Source of the DNA: Sphingomonas sp. AP4-R1
GTDB lineage: Bacteria > Pseudomonadota > Alphaproteobacteria > Sphingomonadales > Sphingomonadaceae
Direction of reading: 5' to 3'
DNA length: 64,000 bases
Assembly (NCBI RefSeq): GCF_013113735.1
Contig: NZ_CP053346.1
Span: forward strand, 3,052,001-3,116,000
Position 1 is the first letter of the stretch. Every line of letters begins with the position of its first letter. The notes beneath the pieces are model-generated. The model did no database searches. It saw nothing but the letters and a program-made list of their open reading frames with translations, and was not told the origin of the DNA. This document shows, in pieces, positions 8,775 to 17,740 of the stretch. A program made the position numbers and the translations under genes.

Positions 8775-9851
8775 ATGCCGTTACCGAAACATGCCCTGCC
8801 GAGGCTTGCCGTCATCGGCGTCGTCCTCGCTGCGATCGTGCTGCTGTTCGCCTGGGTCGGCGGCTTCCTCTCGCCCGCCCGGATCAGCGGCGGCAAGGTG
8901 GCCGACGCGCTGCAGGCGGCGAACGGCAAGGTCTTTCCGGGCTTCCGTCGCGCCCATGCGAAGGGGCTGTGCGTGAGCGGCCGGTTCGAGGCGAACGGGG
9001 CGGGCGTGGCGCTCTCCCGTGCCGCTCTGTTTCCGGCGGGGACGGTGCCCGTGACCGGACGCTTCTCCACCGGCGGCGGCAATCCGCTGGCGACCGACGG
9101 GCGCAACGTGTTCCACGCGCTCGGCCTGCGCTTCTCGCTGCCCGGTGGTGAGGAGTGGCGGATGGCGGTGGATCACACGCCGATCTTCATCGTCTCCAAC
9201 CCTGCGGATTTCGTGGCGCTGCAGAAAGCGGGCATCCCCGATCCCAAAACCGGCAAGCCCGATCCGGACAAGGTGAAGGCGTTCGTGGCGACGCATCCCG
9301 AAACCAGGGCCTTCATGGACTATATGAAGACCGCGCCTCTGCCCTCCAGCTTCGCCAACGGCACCTATTACAGCATCAACGCCTTCCGCTTCATCGATGC
9401 GAAGGGAAGCGAGCGCTTCGTGCGCTGGCAGTTCGTGCCCGAGGCGCCCTTCGCGGCGCTGGACAAGGCGAAGCTGGACGCGATGCCGCGCGATGTCCTG
9501 TTCGACGAACTGATCGGTCGGATCGGCAAGGGGCCGCTGAAGTGGCATCTCGTGATCGTCGAGGCGAACCCCGGCGACCGCACCGACAATGCCACCGTGC
9601 GCTGGACCGGCGCGCATCGTCAGGTGGATGTCGGTACGCTCGTGCTGGACAAGGCCGCGACCGAAGAGGCGGGCGGCTGCCGCGACGTCAATTTCGATCC
9701 GTTGATCCTGCCGGAGGGCGTGGCCGCCTCGGACGATCCGCTGCTGCCCGCGCGATCGGCCGCTTACTCCGCCTCCTACCGGCGGCGCACGATCGAGGGG
9801 CCGCACCCGGATGCGCTGACCCAGGCCAAGAGCGAAGGAGAAGGCAAATGA
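8775..9851 (+). CDS. Catalase-like heme peroxidase (SrpA-type), membrane-anchored
   Basis: The protein has 358 residues. A single N-terminal transmembrane or uncleaved signal segment (LPRLAVIGVVLAAIVLLFAWVGG) is followed by a mini-catalase fold. The candidate distal His is at 61 (FRRAHAKGLCVSG), and the C-terminal RSAAYSASY supplies the expected proximal Tyr near 331. The start at 8775 has GGGAG just upstream. Its stop overlaps the start of a cytochrome b561, a pairing often seen for this family, consistent with a periplasm-facing peroxidase fed electrons from the membrane. The natural substrate is not known. Confidence 0.88.
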   Translation: MPLPKHALPRLAVIGVVLAAIVLLFAWVGGFLSPARISGGKVADALQAANGKVFPGFRRAHAKGLCVSGRFEANGAGVALSRAALFPAGTVPVTGRFSTGGGNPLATDGRNVFHALGLRFSLPGGEEWRMAVDHTPIFIVSNPADFVALQKAGIPDPKTGKPDPDKVKAFVATHPETRAFMDYMKTAPLPSSFANGTYYSINAFRFIDAKGSERFVRWQFVPEAPFAALDKAKLDAMPRDVLFDELIGRIGKGPLKWHLVIVEANPGDRTDNATVRWTGAHRQVDVGTLVLDKAATEEAGGCRDVNFDPLILPEGVAASDDPLLPARSAAYSASYRRRTIEGPHPDALTQAKSEGEGK

Positions 9852-10393
9852 GCCGCCGCCCGACCGCATTGTTCGCGCTGCCCGCCCGCATTCTCCACTG
9901 GACGATGGCGGCGCTGATCCTCGCCATGCTGCTGATCGGCATCGGCATGGTTTCGACCACCACCGCCCGCTATCCCGAGCTGCTCGCCTGGCACCGGCCG
10001 ATCGGGATCGCGATCCTGCTGCTGGCGCTGGTGCGGCTGGTGGTGCGGATCACGCACCGGCCGCCGCCGCTTCCCGCCGATCTGCCCGCCATCCAGGTGC
10101 TGGCCGCGAAGGGATCGCATTATCTGCTCTATGCGCTGATGATCGGCATGCCTCTGATGGGCTGGGCGATGCAGTCGGCGGCGGGCTATCCGGTGACGCT
10201 GTGGAAGGGCTTCGTGCTGGTCCCGATCCTGCCGCCGAACGGGATCGTCTATGGCTGGCTGCGGCTGCTCCATGGGGTGATGGCGTTCGGCTTCTTCGGC
10301 ATCATCCTCGCCCATCTCGGCGCCGCTTTGTTCCATGGCCTGATCCGGCGCGACGGCGTGATGGGGAGCATGACCGGCGTGGCGAAGGATTAG
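9848..10393 (+). CDS. Cytochrome b561
   Basis: The 181-residue integral membrane protein has four predicted helices. Conserved histidines that would ligate two b hemes appear in ARILHWTMA, LAWHRPIGI, KGSHYLLYA and RLLHGVMAF. It overlaps the peroxidase stop codon (ATGA), so the two are coupled. It probably transfers electrons from the quinone pool to the peroxidase. Its stop codon overlaps that of the convergent DUF1275 gene by two bases. Confidence 0.93.
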   Translation: MSRRPTALFALPARILHWTMAALILAMLLIGIGMVSTTTARYPELLAWHRPIGIAILLLALVRLVVRITHRPPPLPADLPAIQVLAAKGSHYLLYALMIGMPLMGWAMQSAAGYPVTLWKGFVLVPILPPNGIVYGWLRLLHGVMAFGFFGIILAHLGAALFHGLIRRDGVMGSMTGVAKD

Positions 10394-11088
10394 ATCGGAC
10401 GTCGCATGGCGGGGTGGAGCGCGCAGGCGATCGTCCCCAGCAGCACCAGCCCGCCCGCCACCGCCAGCGGCGCCGCCAGCCCGACGTGAAAGAGCAGCCA
10501 CGCGCCGATCGCGGCACCCGCGAAGATCGCGATCACGGCGGCGATGCGGCGGCCCCAATTGGGGTTGCCGCCGCCGGCCGCGCCGGAATCGGCCGCGATG
10601 CCGGTGAGCGTCAGCGTCAGAACGGTGGTGGTGAGATCGGCGACCTTGAGCGAACGGATCGTGGCGTTGCGGAAGCCCATGGCGAGGCCCGTCAGCGCGA
10701 TGATCGCGAACAGGGCCGGATCGGGCGACTGGCTGGCCACGTCGAAGCCGCGCGCGACGAAGGCTGCGATCCAGAGCAACACCGTCTCGACCAGCGCGGC
10801 CGTCAGCAGCCAGCGCCGTTCGCTCAGGCCGGCATATATCCGCGCGGTGCGGCCCGCGATCAGCGCGCCGACGAGAAAGCTCAGGATCGCGATGACGAAC
10901 GGCGCCACCCTGAAGCCCGGCGTGCCCGCCGCCGCGAAGCCGAGGAACACGACATTGCCCGTCATGTTTGCGGTGAAGACCTTGCCGAGGCCGAGGACGC
11001 TCGCCGCATCCACCAGCCCGGTCGTGACCGAGAGCAGCAGGAGCAGAGGTACGCGCGGATCCATCCCGCTCTTGATGTCGTCAGCCAT
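10390..11088 (-). CDS. YoaK/DUF1275-family membrane protein
   Basis: The 232-residue protein has about six hydrophobic segments. It shows the DUF1275 pattern (LLLLSVTTGLVDAASVLGLGKVFTANMTGNVVFLGFA, then GFRNATIRSLKVADLTTTVLTLTLTGI). Function of the family is unknown; a transporter role is often guessed. AGGGAG precedes the ATG. It is the last gene of a minus-strand series, 26 bases after the alginate-export-like porin. Confidence 0.9.
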   Translation of the reverse strand: MADDIKSGMDPRVPLLLLLSVTTGLVDAASVLGLGKVFTANMTGNVVFLGFAAAGTPGFRVAPFVIAILSFLVGALIAGRTARIYAGLSERRWLLTAALVETVLLWIAAFVARGFDVASQSPDPALFAIIALTGLAMGFRNATIRSLKVADLTTTVLTLTLTGIAADSGAAGGGNPNWGRRIAAVIAIFAGAAIGAWLLFHVGLAAPLAVAGGLVLLGTIACALHPAMRRPI

Positions 11089-11114
11089 GGGACACTCCCT
11101 GAAAATGCGTGATG

Positions 11115-12503
11115 TCAGAAACGGAAATTGGCCTCGCAGCCCAGCATGCCGATCGTCTTGCCGGAGCCGGTCTGGCGGATGAAGCCGCCCGGCACGAAGG
11201 CCGAGAGCGAGGTGGAAAGCTCCAGTTCGGGCGTGGCCTGCCAGGCGATCGTCGCCTCGGCTTCCTTGCCGATGAAGCGCGCCGTGGCATCGCCCGGCGC
11301 GCGGATCAGATTGCCGGGGATGTCGTACACGCCGTCCGCCTTGGACTGGCGCCAATAGGCCATGCCGGCGAGGCTGGCGGTGATGCCGCCGCCCAGCGCC
11401 ATCCCCACGCGCGGATTGACGCTGATGATGTTGGTGGGGCCGACCGGCGACAGCTCGCCGAAATATTTGCCCTTGGGAAAGAGCGCGTTGAACGTGTTCA
11501 GCCGATCGTCGCTGCGATGTTTGTCGCCGCTCACCACGTTGACGCGCAGCACCGCATCGGGCGCGAACGGCGCCTGCGGGAAGCGGCGGCCGATTTCCGT
11601 GCCCACAGTCCAGGCGGCAATGCGGCTGCCGGCGAACTGGCCGAACTGGCCGATGCCCTCGACATTCCAGTGCCAGTCGCCCGCCGTGCCGAACGAGCGC
11701 GCGCCGATGCTGTGGCGCAGCTCGCGGCCGGATTGATCGCCGAATTTGGCGGCCGTGTTGCGATAGCCGAGATAATAGAGATCGAGGCCGATGCCGGGGA
11801 TCGTGGCATAGGCGCCCCACAGGGATTTGGTGCGCGAGCGGCGATCGTCGAACGTGCCGGGGCCCGGCTGGACCGGGCGCACCGCGAGCAGGCTGACGGT
11901 GGCGCCGTTGAGCGAGACGAGCGCGCGGGCGCCGTCGAAGGCCAGCGGAACGTTCGGGCCATAGCGCGTGCCGACCAGCCGCTCGGTGCCGAGCGAGAGC
12001 ATCTGGCGGCCGGCGCGCAGCGTGATGCCGGTGCCCGCCGCGTCGCCCGTCTTCGCCTCGCCCAGCCGGACATCGACGAAGCCCTGCAGCAGATCCACGC
12101 GCGTCTGGTCCACGGGACTGGCGGAGGGCTTCACGCCCACGGCATAGGCCGCGATCGGCTGGACGAAGGCGCGCACCCGGCCGACATGAAGATCGGCATG
12201 GGGCACGAAGCGAGCCCAGAGATAGCCGTCGTTCGGAGCGGGGCCGCCTCCCCACTGATTGTCGCGATAGGCCTCGTTGCGCAGGCGCAGTTCGGCGCCG
12301 GTGGTGAGATAGGCGTCGTCGCCCAGCGGGATATATTTGAAGTCTTCGGTCCAGCGCCCGGCGCGCGCGGCGGGATCGGCCAGGTTCGACCAGTCCTCGT
12401 CATAGCGCGTGGTGGTGAGCGTCGGCGGCTCCCACGGCTCGCCGGACTGGGCGGCGGCGGGCGCCGCTGCCAGCACGGCGAGGAGGGGGGCGAGCTTACG
12501 CAC
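11115..12503 (-). CDS. Alginate-export-family outer-membrane porin
   Basis: The 462-residue protein has a signal peptide ending in AAPAAAQ. The beta-barrel has the hallmarks of the AlgE-like alginate export family: EDFKYIPLGDDAYLTTGAELRLRNEAY near the N-terminus, LRAGRQMLSLGTERLVGTRYG in the middle, a C-terminal Phe. No alginate synthesis genes are nearby, so the name describes the fold only. In this setting it more likely takes up a small organic compound. Its start overlaps the DoxX gene by 8 bases. Confidence 0.88.
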   Translation of the reverse strand: MRKLAPLLAVLAAAPAAAQSGEPWEPPTLTTTRYDEDWSNLADPAARAGRWTEDFKYIPLGDDAYLTTGAELRLRNEAYRDNQWGGGPAPNDGYLWARFVPHADLHVGRVRAFVQPIAAYAVGVKPSASPVDQTRVDLLQGFVDVRLGEAKTGDAAGTGITLRAGRQMLSLGTERLVGTRYGPNVPLAFDGARALVSLNGATVSLLAVRPVQPGPGTFDDRRSRTKSLWGAYATIPGIGLDLYYLGYRNTAAKFGDQSGRELRHSIGARSFGTAGDWHWNVEGIGQFGQFAGSRIAAWTVGTEIGRRFPQAPFAPDAVLRVNVVSGDKHRSDDRLNTFNALFPKGKYFGELSPVGPTNIISVNPRVGMALGGGITASLAGMAYWRQSKADGVYDIPGNLIRAPGDATARFIGKEAEATIAWQATPELELSTSLSAFVPGGFIRQTGSGKTIGMLGCEANFRF

Positions 12504-12921
12504 GGCGCGGGCGCTCCGCGACGTGGGCCACGAGGGCTACGAGGATGAAGCCGCCGATCAGGCCGAGATGCTCGAAGAAGGCGTTGGTCGCCATGAAGCG
12601 CGCCTCGCCGGCGGGCATCGCCCAGAAGGCGTTGGCGGTGATCGCGGCGAGCAGGGTGAACACGCCCAGCATCCCTGCGCCCAGCCACGCCAGCCGGCCG
12701 GTGAGGATCAGCAGCGGCCCGACCAGCTCGACCGCGATCGTGAGCGCGGCCCACAGAGCGGGCGGGCTCATGCCGAAATGCGCCTGCTCGGCGACGGCCG
12801 CGCTCCAGTCGCTCGCCTTCACGATGCCGCCGAGCAGATAGGCGCCGCACAGCAGCAGGCGGGCGGCGAAGACGGTGGGGCGCCAGTCGAGAATGAAGGC
12901 GATGGAGCGCGGCGTGGTCAC
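12496..12921 (-). CDS. DoxX-family membrane protein
   Basis: The 141-residue protein has four hydrophobic helices and the DoxX signature (RLLLCGAYLLGGIVKASDW; ELVGPLLILTGRLAWLGAGMLGVFTL). Some DoxX relatives are quinol-linked oxidoreductase subunits, most are unassigned. It starts at GTG overlapping the VOC gene stop (GTGA) and overlaps the porin gene downstream, so it belongs to the same transcript. Its exact role is unknown. Confidence 0.88.
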   Translation of the reverse strand: MTTPRSIAFILDWRPTVFAARLLLCGAYLLGGIVKASDWSAAVAEQAHFGMSPPALWAALTIAVELVGPLLILTGRLAWLGAGMLGVFTLLAAITANAFWAMPAGEARFMATNAFFEHLGLIGGFILVALVAHVAERPRRA

Positions 12922-13820
12922 TTGGCCACCGGCGCGTGGATCTCGGCGATATAGCCGCCGGGGAAGCGGACGAGCGCGGCGGTGCGGTCGCCTTCGTCAT
13001 GGGCGGGAACGAGCATTTCCACGCCGGCGGCCGCAGCCTTGGCCAGCGTCGCGGTCAGGTCGCTGACCTCATAGCCGGTCATGTCGCGGCCATAGGGCCA
13101 GGGCAGCTGACCGTCCGAGACGATCACCGCCATCTTGCCATAGCCGGAGCTGAGGCGGACGCGGCGATAGGTGGTGCCGGGGCGGCCGATCTCGGCGCCG
13201 GGCGCGGCCTTGTCGTCGGACAGGACCTTGGCGTGGGCGAAGCCGCTCCACTGGCGCAGGAACGTGTCGGCCACGTCCGAGGTCAGGTAGATGCGGTTTT
13301 CGGGCACCGTCGCCAGCGCCGGATAGTTCGGCTTGGTGGTGTGCCAGTAGAGCTGCATGTTCACGCCGCCCGCCCACTGCACGACCACGTCGCGGCCGAT
13401 CGGATCCAGGAAGGTGGTGATCAGGCGGGCGGCGCCGGCCTTGCGCGCCGAGGCGACGGCGGCGTCCATGTCGTCGACGAGATAGCCGGTCCGCTCGGCA
13501 CCGAAGGGCACGGGGACGGGCGTGAGGAAGCCGAAGACCGAGAGCGAGCCGGCGGGCGTCAGCACGAGCTGCGACATCGTCTTGCTGGTCGTGGGGGTGA
13601 CCTGGAACTCGCCTTTCTTCGTGGCGGTGCCGCCGAAGGTGGCGGTGAGGCTGGTGACGAAGCGATCGAAATCGCCCGGCGCTACATAGACATGGGTGGT
13701 GTCATATTGCGGGCCGATGGCGTGATCGGCGGTAGCGGTTTCGGGGGCTTCCCGAGCGAAAGAGGTGGCGGGGGTGACGGCGATCAGGGCTGTCGTCAAA
13801 ATCAGCGTGAGGCGGTTCAT
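12918..13820 (-). CDS. Secreted VOC-superfamily (glyoxalase/dioxygenase fold) protein
   Basis: The 300-residue protein has a signal peptide (MNRLTLILTTALIAVTPATSFA) and two VOC-type beta-alpha-beta modules. The first begins THVYVAPGDFDRFVTSLTATFGG, the second YRRVRLSSGYGKMAVIVSDGQ. Repeated phrases such as GYLVDDMDAAVASARKAGA and GYEVSDLTATLAKAAAAGV mark the internal duplication. A final His in IAEIHAP could be a metal ligand. A periplasmic location is unusual for VOC enzymes. It leads the VOC-DoxX-porin-YoaK unit. Confidence 0.8.
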   Translation of the reverse strand: MNRLTLILTTALIAVTPATSFAREAPETATADHAIGPQYDTTHVYVAPGDFDRFVTSLTATFGGTATKKGEFQVTPTTSKTMSQLVLTPAGSLSVFGFLTPVPVPFGAERTGYLVDDMDAAVASARKAGAARLITTFLDPIGRDVVVQWAGGVNMQLYWHTTKPNYPALATVPENRIYLTSDVADTFLRQWSGFAHAKVLSDDKAAPGAEIGRPGTTYRRVRLSSGYGKMAVIVSDGQLPWPYGRDMTGYEVSDLTATLAKAAAAGVEMLVPAHDEGDRTAALVRFPGGYIAEIHAPVAK

Positions 13821-13941
13821 GTCCGTTGCTCCGGTTGAGAGGCGTGGGCCCCGTTCGGTGTGAACACAGGTCTAGGGTGCGCGTGACATCGCATCGATCC
13901 GAATAAAATCGGCGATGATGTTCGATATTCTTGAATAGTTT

Positions 13942-13971
13942 CCCGGCCCCGCCGTGATCGGAGGGGCCGGG
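13942..13971 (-). terminator. Hairpin terminator after the amidohydrolase gene
   Basis: A perfect 9-bp GC stem (CCCGGCCCC / GGGGCCGGG) with a 12-base loop lies just past the amidohydrolase stop codon. There is no T-run, so it may be rho-dependent or an attenuator. It separates the upstream hydrolase unit from the VOC unit. Confidence 0.5.
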
Positions 13972-13979
13972 TGACGGCG

Positions 13980-15911
13980 TCACACGGCCCAGCAGCCGCA
14001 GCCGAGCGCGCCCCAGAAGGTCTGGACATCGGCGGCCGGAACAGTGGCGCCAAGCGAGGCGGCATGATCGTGGCCGTGGACGGAGCAGGCCGAGGCGCAG
14101 CCGCAGGCGCTGGCGAGCTTCGCAGCCGTCTCCGGCTCGCGATGATAGCCGCCGAAGGTGGCGACCGGGGACCAGTCGGGCATGGGCCTGGGCAGGGCCG
14201 GGGCCAGCGGCGCATAGTCGCCCTCGCCGTACACCACCTTGCCGCCGAGCAGGGTGAGGACCGAGCGGATGTGCGGAATGTCGCTTTCGGCCACGCTGAA
14301 ATAGTCGGCGGTGAGCAAAGCGAGATCGGCGAGCTGGCCCGCCTTGATCTGCCCCTTCTTGCCGATCTCGTTGGAGAACCACGTATTTTCGTGCGTCCAC
14401 ATGCGCAGCGCCTTCTCGCGGCTCATACGGTTGGCGGAGGGATAAAGGCCGAGGCCGCCGACCGTCTTGCCGGTGACGAGCCAGTTCAGCGACACCCACG
14501 GATTGTAGCTGGCGACGCGGGTGGCATCGGTGCCGGCGCCGACGGGAATGCCCGCCGCCAGCATCCGGGCGATGGGCGGCGTGCGCTCGGCCGCCTTGGC
14601 GCCGTAACGCTCGACGAAATATTCGCCCTGATAGGCCATGCGATGCTGGACGGCGATGCCGCCGCCGAGCGCGGCGATGCGATCGATATTGCGATCACTG
14701 ATCGTCTCGGCATGATCGAAGAACCAGTTGATCCCGTGCAGCGGGATGTCGCGGTTGACCTTTTCATAGACGTCCAGCGCGCGGCCGATCGTCTCGTCAT
14801 AGGTGGCGTGCAGGCGCCACGGCCAGCGATGCTCGGCGAGCAGGCGGATCACCGGCTCCAGATCGCCTTCCATGTTCGGCGGCATGTCCGGACGCGCGAC
14901 CCGGAAATCCTCGAAATCGGCGGCGGAATAGACGAGCATCTCGCCCGCGCCATTGTGGCGATAGGTGTCGTCGCCCTGGCCCGGCGTCACCTGCTTCACC
15001 CAGCCGGAAAAGTCGGCCAGTTCTTCCTTCGGCTTCTGCGTGAAGAGGTTGTAGCTGATGCGGACGGTCAACTGATCGTCGGCGTGGAGCTTCTCGATGA
15101 TCTGATAATCGTCGGGATAATTCTGGAAGCCGCCGCCCGCATCGATCACGCCGGTGACGCCGAGGCTGTTCACCTCGCGCATGAAGTGGCGGGTGGAGTT
15201 GATCTGATAATCGGGGGGCAGCTTCGGCCCCTTGGCGAGCGTTGAATAGAGGATCGTGGCGTTGGGCTGGGCCAGCAGCAGCCCGGTGGGATTGCCGGCG
15301 GCATCGCGCACGATCTCGCCGCCGGGCGGGTTGGGCGTGTCCTTCGTATAGCCGACGACGCGCAGGGCGGCGGCGTTGAGCAGGGCGCGGTCATAGAGGT
15401 GGAGGATGAAGACGGGCGTGTCGGGCGCGACCGCGTTCAGCTCGGCGATCGTGGGCAGGCGCTTCTCGGCGAACTGATGCTCTGTAAAGCCGCCGACGAC
15501 GCGCACCCATTGCGGGGCGGGGGTGTTGTCCACCTGCCGCTTCAGCATCGCCATCGCCTCGGCCAGGCTCGGCACGCCTTCCCAGCGCAGCTCCATATTA
15601 TAGTTCAGCCCGCCGCGGATGATGTGCATGTGGCTGTCGATCAGGCCGGGGATCAGGCGGCGGCGGCCGGCATCGATCACGGTGGCGTGGGGTGCGGCCG
15701 CGCGGACCTCCGCCTCGCTGCCGACCGCGAGGAACTTGCCGTCGCGGATCGCGACCGCCTCGGCCTGCGGATTTTCGCGATCGAGCGTCGTCACCTTGGC
15801 GTTGATGATGATGGTGTCGGTCATCGGGCGGGTCCGTTGGGCGAGAAGGGAAGAAGAGAGTGCGGCGGTGGCGGCGGCACCCACGAGCGTCTGGCGGCGG
15901 GTGAGCGTCAT
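13980..15911 (-). CDS. Tat-exported amidohydrolase (YtcJ-like) with Cys/His-rich tail
   Basis: The protein has 643 residues. The N-terminus carries a twin-arginine signal (TRRQTLVGAAATAALSSSL), so it is probably folded before export. The body is an amidohydrolase: metal-binding DSHMH (GLIDSHMHIIRGG), then LHATYDETIG, FFDHAET and GAGTDATRV with the catalytic Asp. The last ~45 residues contain five Cys (CGCASAC and CGC) and three His in HGHDH, which is not usual for the family. It overlaps XapX by 4 bases. Substrate unknown; amide or carbamate hydrolysis is likely. Confidence 0.88.
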   Translation of the reverse strand: MTLTRRQTLVGAAATAALSSSLLAQRTRPMTDTIIINAKVTTLDRENPQAEAVAIRDGKFLAVGSEAEVRAAAPHATVIDAGRRRLIPGLIDSHMHIIRGGLNYNMELRWEGVPSLAEAMAMLKRQVDNTPAPQWVRVVGGFTEHQFAEKRLPTIAELNAVAPDTPVFILHLYDRALLNAAALRVVGYTKDTPNPPGGEIVRDAAGNPTGLLLAQPNATILYSTLAKGPKLPPDYQINSTRHFMREVNSLGVTGVIDAGGGFQNYPDDYQIIEKLHADDQLTVRISYNLFTQKPKEELADFSGWVKQVTPGQGDDTYRHNGAGEMLVYSAADFEDFRVARPDMPPNMEGDLEPVIRLLAEHRWPWRLHATYDETIGRALDVYEKVNRDIPLHGINWFFDHAETISDRNIDRIAALGGGIAVQHRMAYQGEYFVERYGAKAAERTPPIARMLAAGIPVGAGTDATRVASYNPWVSLNWLVTGKTVGGLGLYPSANRMSREKALRMWTHENTWFSNEIGKKGQIKAGQLADLALLTADYFSVAESDIPHIRSVLTLLGGKVVYGEGDYAPLAPALPRPMPDWSPVATFGGYHREPETAAKLASACGCASACSVHGHDHAASLGATVPAADVQTFWGALGCGCWAV

Positions 15912-16147
15912 GCGTCGTGGCCCGGCAGGCGGCCGAAGATATGGCGGGCGCTGTGATCGCGCAGATAGGCGACGGCGGTGTCGCGCGAGCCGATCCGCTT
16001 GAGCAGAGGCGCGGCCTGTTCGCCGACGAGGATGCCCAGCAGGCCGATGAGGGCGATGGCGGGTGGGGCCGGAGACCGGACCCCGAGGAGACTGTAGATG
16101 ACGCCGACGAGCAGGCCGGCGGCAAGCGAGAGAAGATAGGGCTTCAT
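15908..16147 (-). CDS. XapX-domain (DUF1427) small membrane protein
   Basis: The 79-residue protein matches the XapX/DUF1427 pattern: two hydrophobic helices (LLSLAAGLLVGVIYSLLGVRSPAPPAIALIGLLGILVGEQ) with the conserved RSPAPPAIAL turn. XapX proteins are usually encoded next to hydrolases like those here. Function unknown. The stop overlaps the amidohydrolase start, and the alpha/beta hydrolase ends 26 bases upstream. The C-terminal 25 residues are polar and probably cytoplasmic. Confidence 0.9.
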   Translation of the reverse strand: MKPYLLSLAAGLLVGVIYSLLGVRSPAPPAIALIGLLGILVGEQAAPLLKRIGSRDTAVAYLRDHSARHIFGRLPGHDA

Positions 16148-16173
16148 CGTTCGTCTCCTCGGGGATCGCGGGA

Positions 16174-17010
16174 TCAGGCCTGGACGAAGGCGAGCAGATC
16201 GGCGTTCAGCACGTCCGCATTCACCGTCAGCATGCCGTGGCTGAAGCCGGGATAGATCTTCAGCGTGGCGTTCGGCAGGAGTTCGGCCTGCAGGACGGCG
16301 GCATTCTTGTACGGCACCACCTGATCGTCATCGCCCTGCAGGACGAGCGCGGGGACGGTGATCGCCTTCAGATCGTCGGTCTGGTCGGTCTCCGAGAAGG
16401 CCTTGATGCCTTCATAATGGGCGAGCGCGCTGCCCATCATGCCCTGGCGCCACCAATTGTCGATCACGCCGGGCTTCACGTCCGCGCCTTCGCGATTGAA
16501 GCCATAGAAGGGACCGGCGGCGACATCGCGGAAGAATTGCGCGCGATTGGCGGCGAGCCCGGCGCGCAGGCCATCGAACACCTCGATCGGCAGGCCGCCC
16601 GGATACCGCTCCGTCTTCAGCATGATCGGTGGCACCGCGCTCACCAGCACCGCCTTGGCGACGCGGCCCTGCGGAATGCCGTAGCGGGCGACATAGGCCG
16701 CGACTTCGCCGCCGCCGGTGGAGTGGCCGATATGGATGGCGTTGCGCAGGTCGAGATGCTCGGCCACCGCCGCCGCATCGGCCGCATAATGATCCATGTC
16801 GTGGCCGAAGCCGACCTGCGCCGAGCGGCCATGGCCGCGCCGGTCATGGGCGACGACGCGATAGCCCTTCGACACGAAGAACAGCATCTGCGCGTCCCAA
16901 TCGTCCGACGAGAGCGGCCAGCCGTGGTGGAACATGATCGGCTGGGCGTCCTTCGAGCCCCAGTCCTTGTAGAAGATCTCGACGCCGTCCTTGGTGGTTA
17001 CAGTAGCCAT
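16174..17010 (-). CDS. Alpha/beta hydrolase (non-heme chloroperoxidase/esterase type)
   Basis: The 278-residue alpha/beta hydrolase has nucleophile S97 (GHSTGGGEVAAY), an acidic residue near 227-229 (QGDDDQVVPY) and H258 (FSHGML), with the oxyanion motif HHGWPLS near residue 28. The GHSTGG elbow and overall length are those of bacterial non-heme haloperoxidases and arylesterases. No signal peptide, so cytoplasmic. It lies 70 bases after the YcaC-like hydrolase. Natural activity is most likely ester or lactone hydrolysis. Confidence 0.9.
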   Translation of the reverse strand: MATVTTKDGVEIFYKDWGSKDAQPIMFHHGWPLSSDDWDAQMLFFVSKGYRVVAHDRRGHGRSAQVGFGHDMDHYAADAAAVAEHLDLRNAIHIGHSTGGGEVAAYVARYGIPQGRVAKAVLVSAVPPIMLKTERYPGGLPIEVFDGLRAGLAANRAQFFRDVAAGPFYGFNREGADVKPGVIDNWWRQGMMGSALAHYEGIKAFSETDQTDDLKAITVPALVLQGDDDQVVPYKNAAVLQAELLPNATLKIYPGFSHGMLTVNADVLNADLLAFVQA

Positions 17011-17080
17011 GATGAAAATCCTTGATGAGATGAGGTGAAAAGGGACGGGGAGGGCCGGGCCTCCCCATTGGAAGAGGCGA

Positions 17081-17740
17081 TCAGTGCTGGCCCTCGGAGG
17101 CGCCGAACATCGACTTGGCGTAGGTGATGCCGATGCCGTAGGCGCCGCCCCACTTGCGGGCGATGCCGGTGGTGGAGTCGTAGGTTTCGGTGCGAGCCCA
17201 GTCGCGCTGCAGTTCCAGCAGATATTGCAGCGAGGTCATCGGCTTGGCGCCCAGCTGGATCATGCGCTGCACGGCGCGCTCATGCGCTTCCGGCGAGATG
17301 TCGCCGCAGGCATCGGCGATGAAGTAGCAGTCGAAGCCCTGATCGATCGCGGAGGCGACGGGGCCGACGATGCAGACGCTGGTCCAGAGACCGGCGAACA
17401 CGATGCGCTCCTTGCCGATGCGGTTGACCTCGGCGATCACGCCTTCGTCTTCCCACGTATTCATCGAGGTACGATCGAGCAGGGGCTGGCCCGGGAAGGC
17501 CTCGGTGATCTCGTCGAACATCGGGCCGGAGAAGCTCTTTTCGGCCACCGTCGTCAGGATCGTGGACACGCCGAACGACTGGGCGCCGCGGCTGATGAGC
17601 GCGGCATTGTTGCGGAGCAGTTCTGGAGCGATCGACTTGGTCGCGAACGACATTTGCGACTGGAAATCGATCAGGACGAGGGTGTGGTCGGTCGGCGAGA
17701 GCAGCGACTTGCCCGGGGTTGCAGTTGCAGTAATCGTCAT
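17081..17740 (-). CDS. Isochorismatase-family hydrolase (YcaC-like)
   Basis: The 219-residue cysteine hydrolase has Asp25 (LVLIDFQSQM) and nucleophile Cys123 (GLWTSVCIVGPVASAI), the YcaC version of the isochorismatase-like fold. YcaC relatives hydrolyse unknown amides; they are not isochorismatases. It is the first gene of the minus-strand hydrolase series and probably carries the promoter in the spacer upstream of 17740. The amidohydrolase, alpha/beta hydrolase and this gene together suggest stepwise hydrolysis of one compound. Confidence 0.88.
   Translation of the reverse strand: MTITATATPGKSLLSPTDHTLVLIDFQSQMSFATKSIAPELLRNNAALISRGAQSFGVSTILTTVAEKSFSGPMFDEITEAFPGQPLLDRTSMNTWEDEGVIAEVNRIGKERIVFAGLWTSVCIVGPVASAIDQGFDCYFIADACGDISPEAHERAVQRMIQLGAKPMTSLQYLLELQRDWARTETYDSTTGIARKWGGAYGIGITYAKSMFGASEGQH

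Noticed and set aside
11115..12503. Alginate biosynthesis or export locus
   Set aside because: Only the porin fold matches; no alginate synthase, epimerase or lyase genes are present.
13926..13937. TATTC-TT-GAATA palindrome before the VOC gene as an operator
   Set aside because: Only 5-bp arms in an AT-richer spacer; such symmetry is expected by chance.
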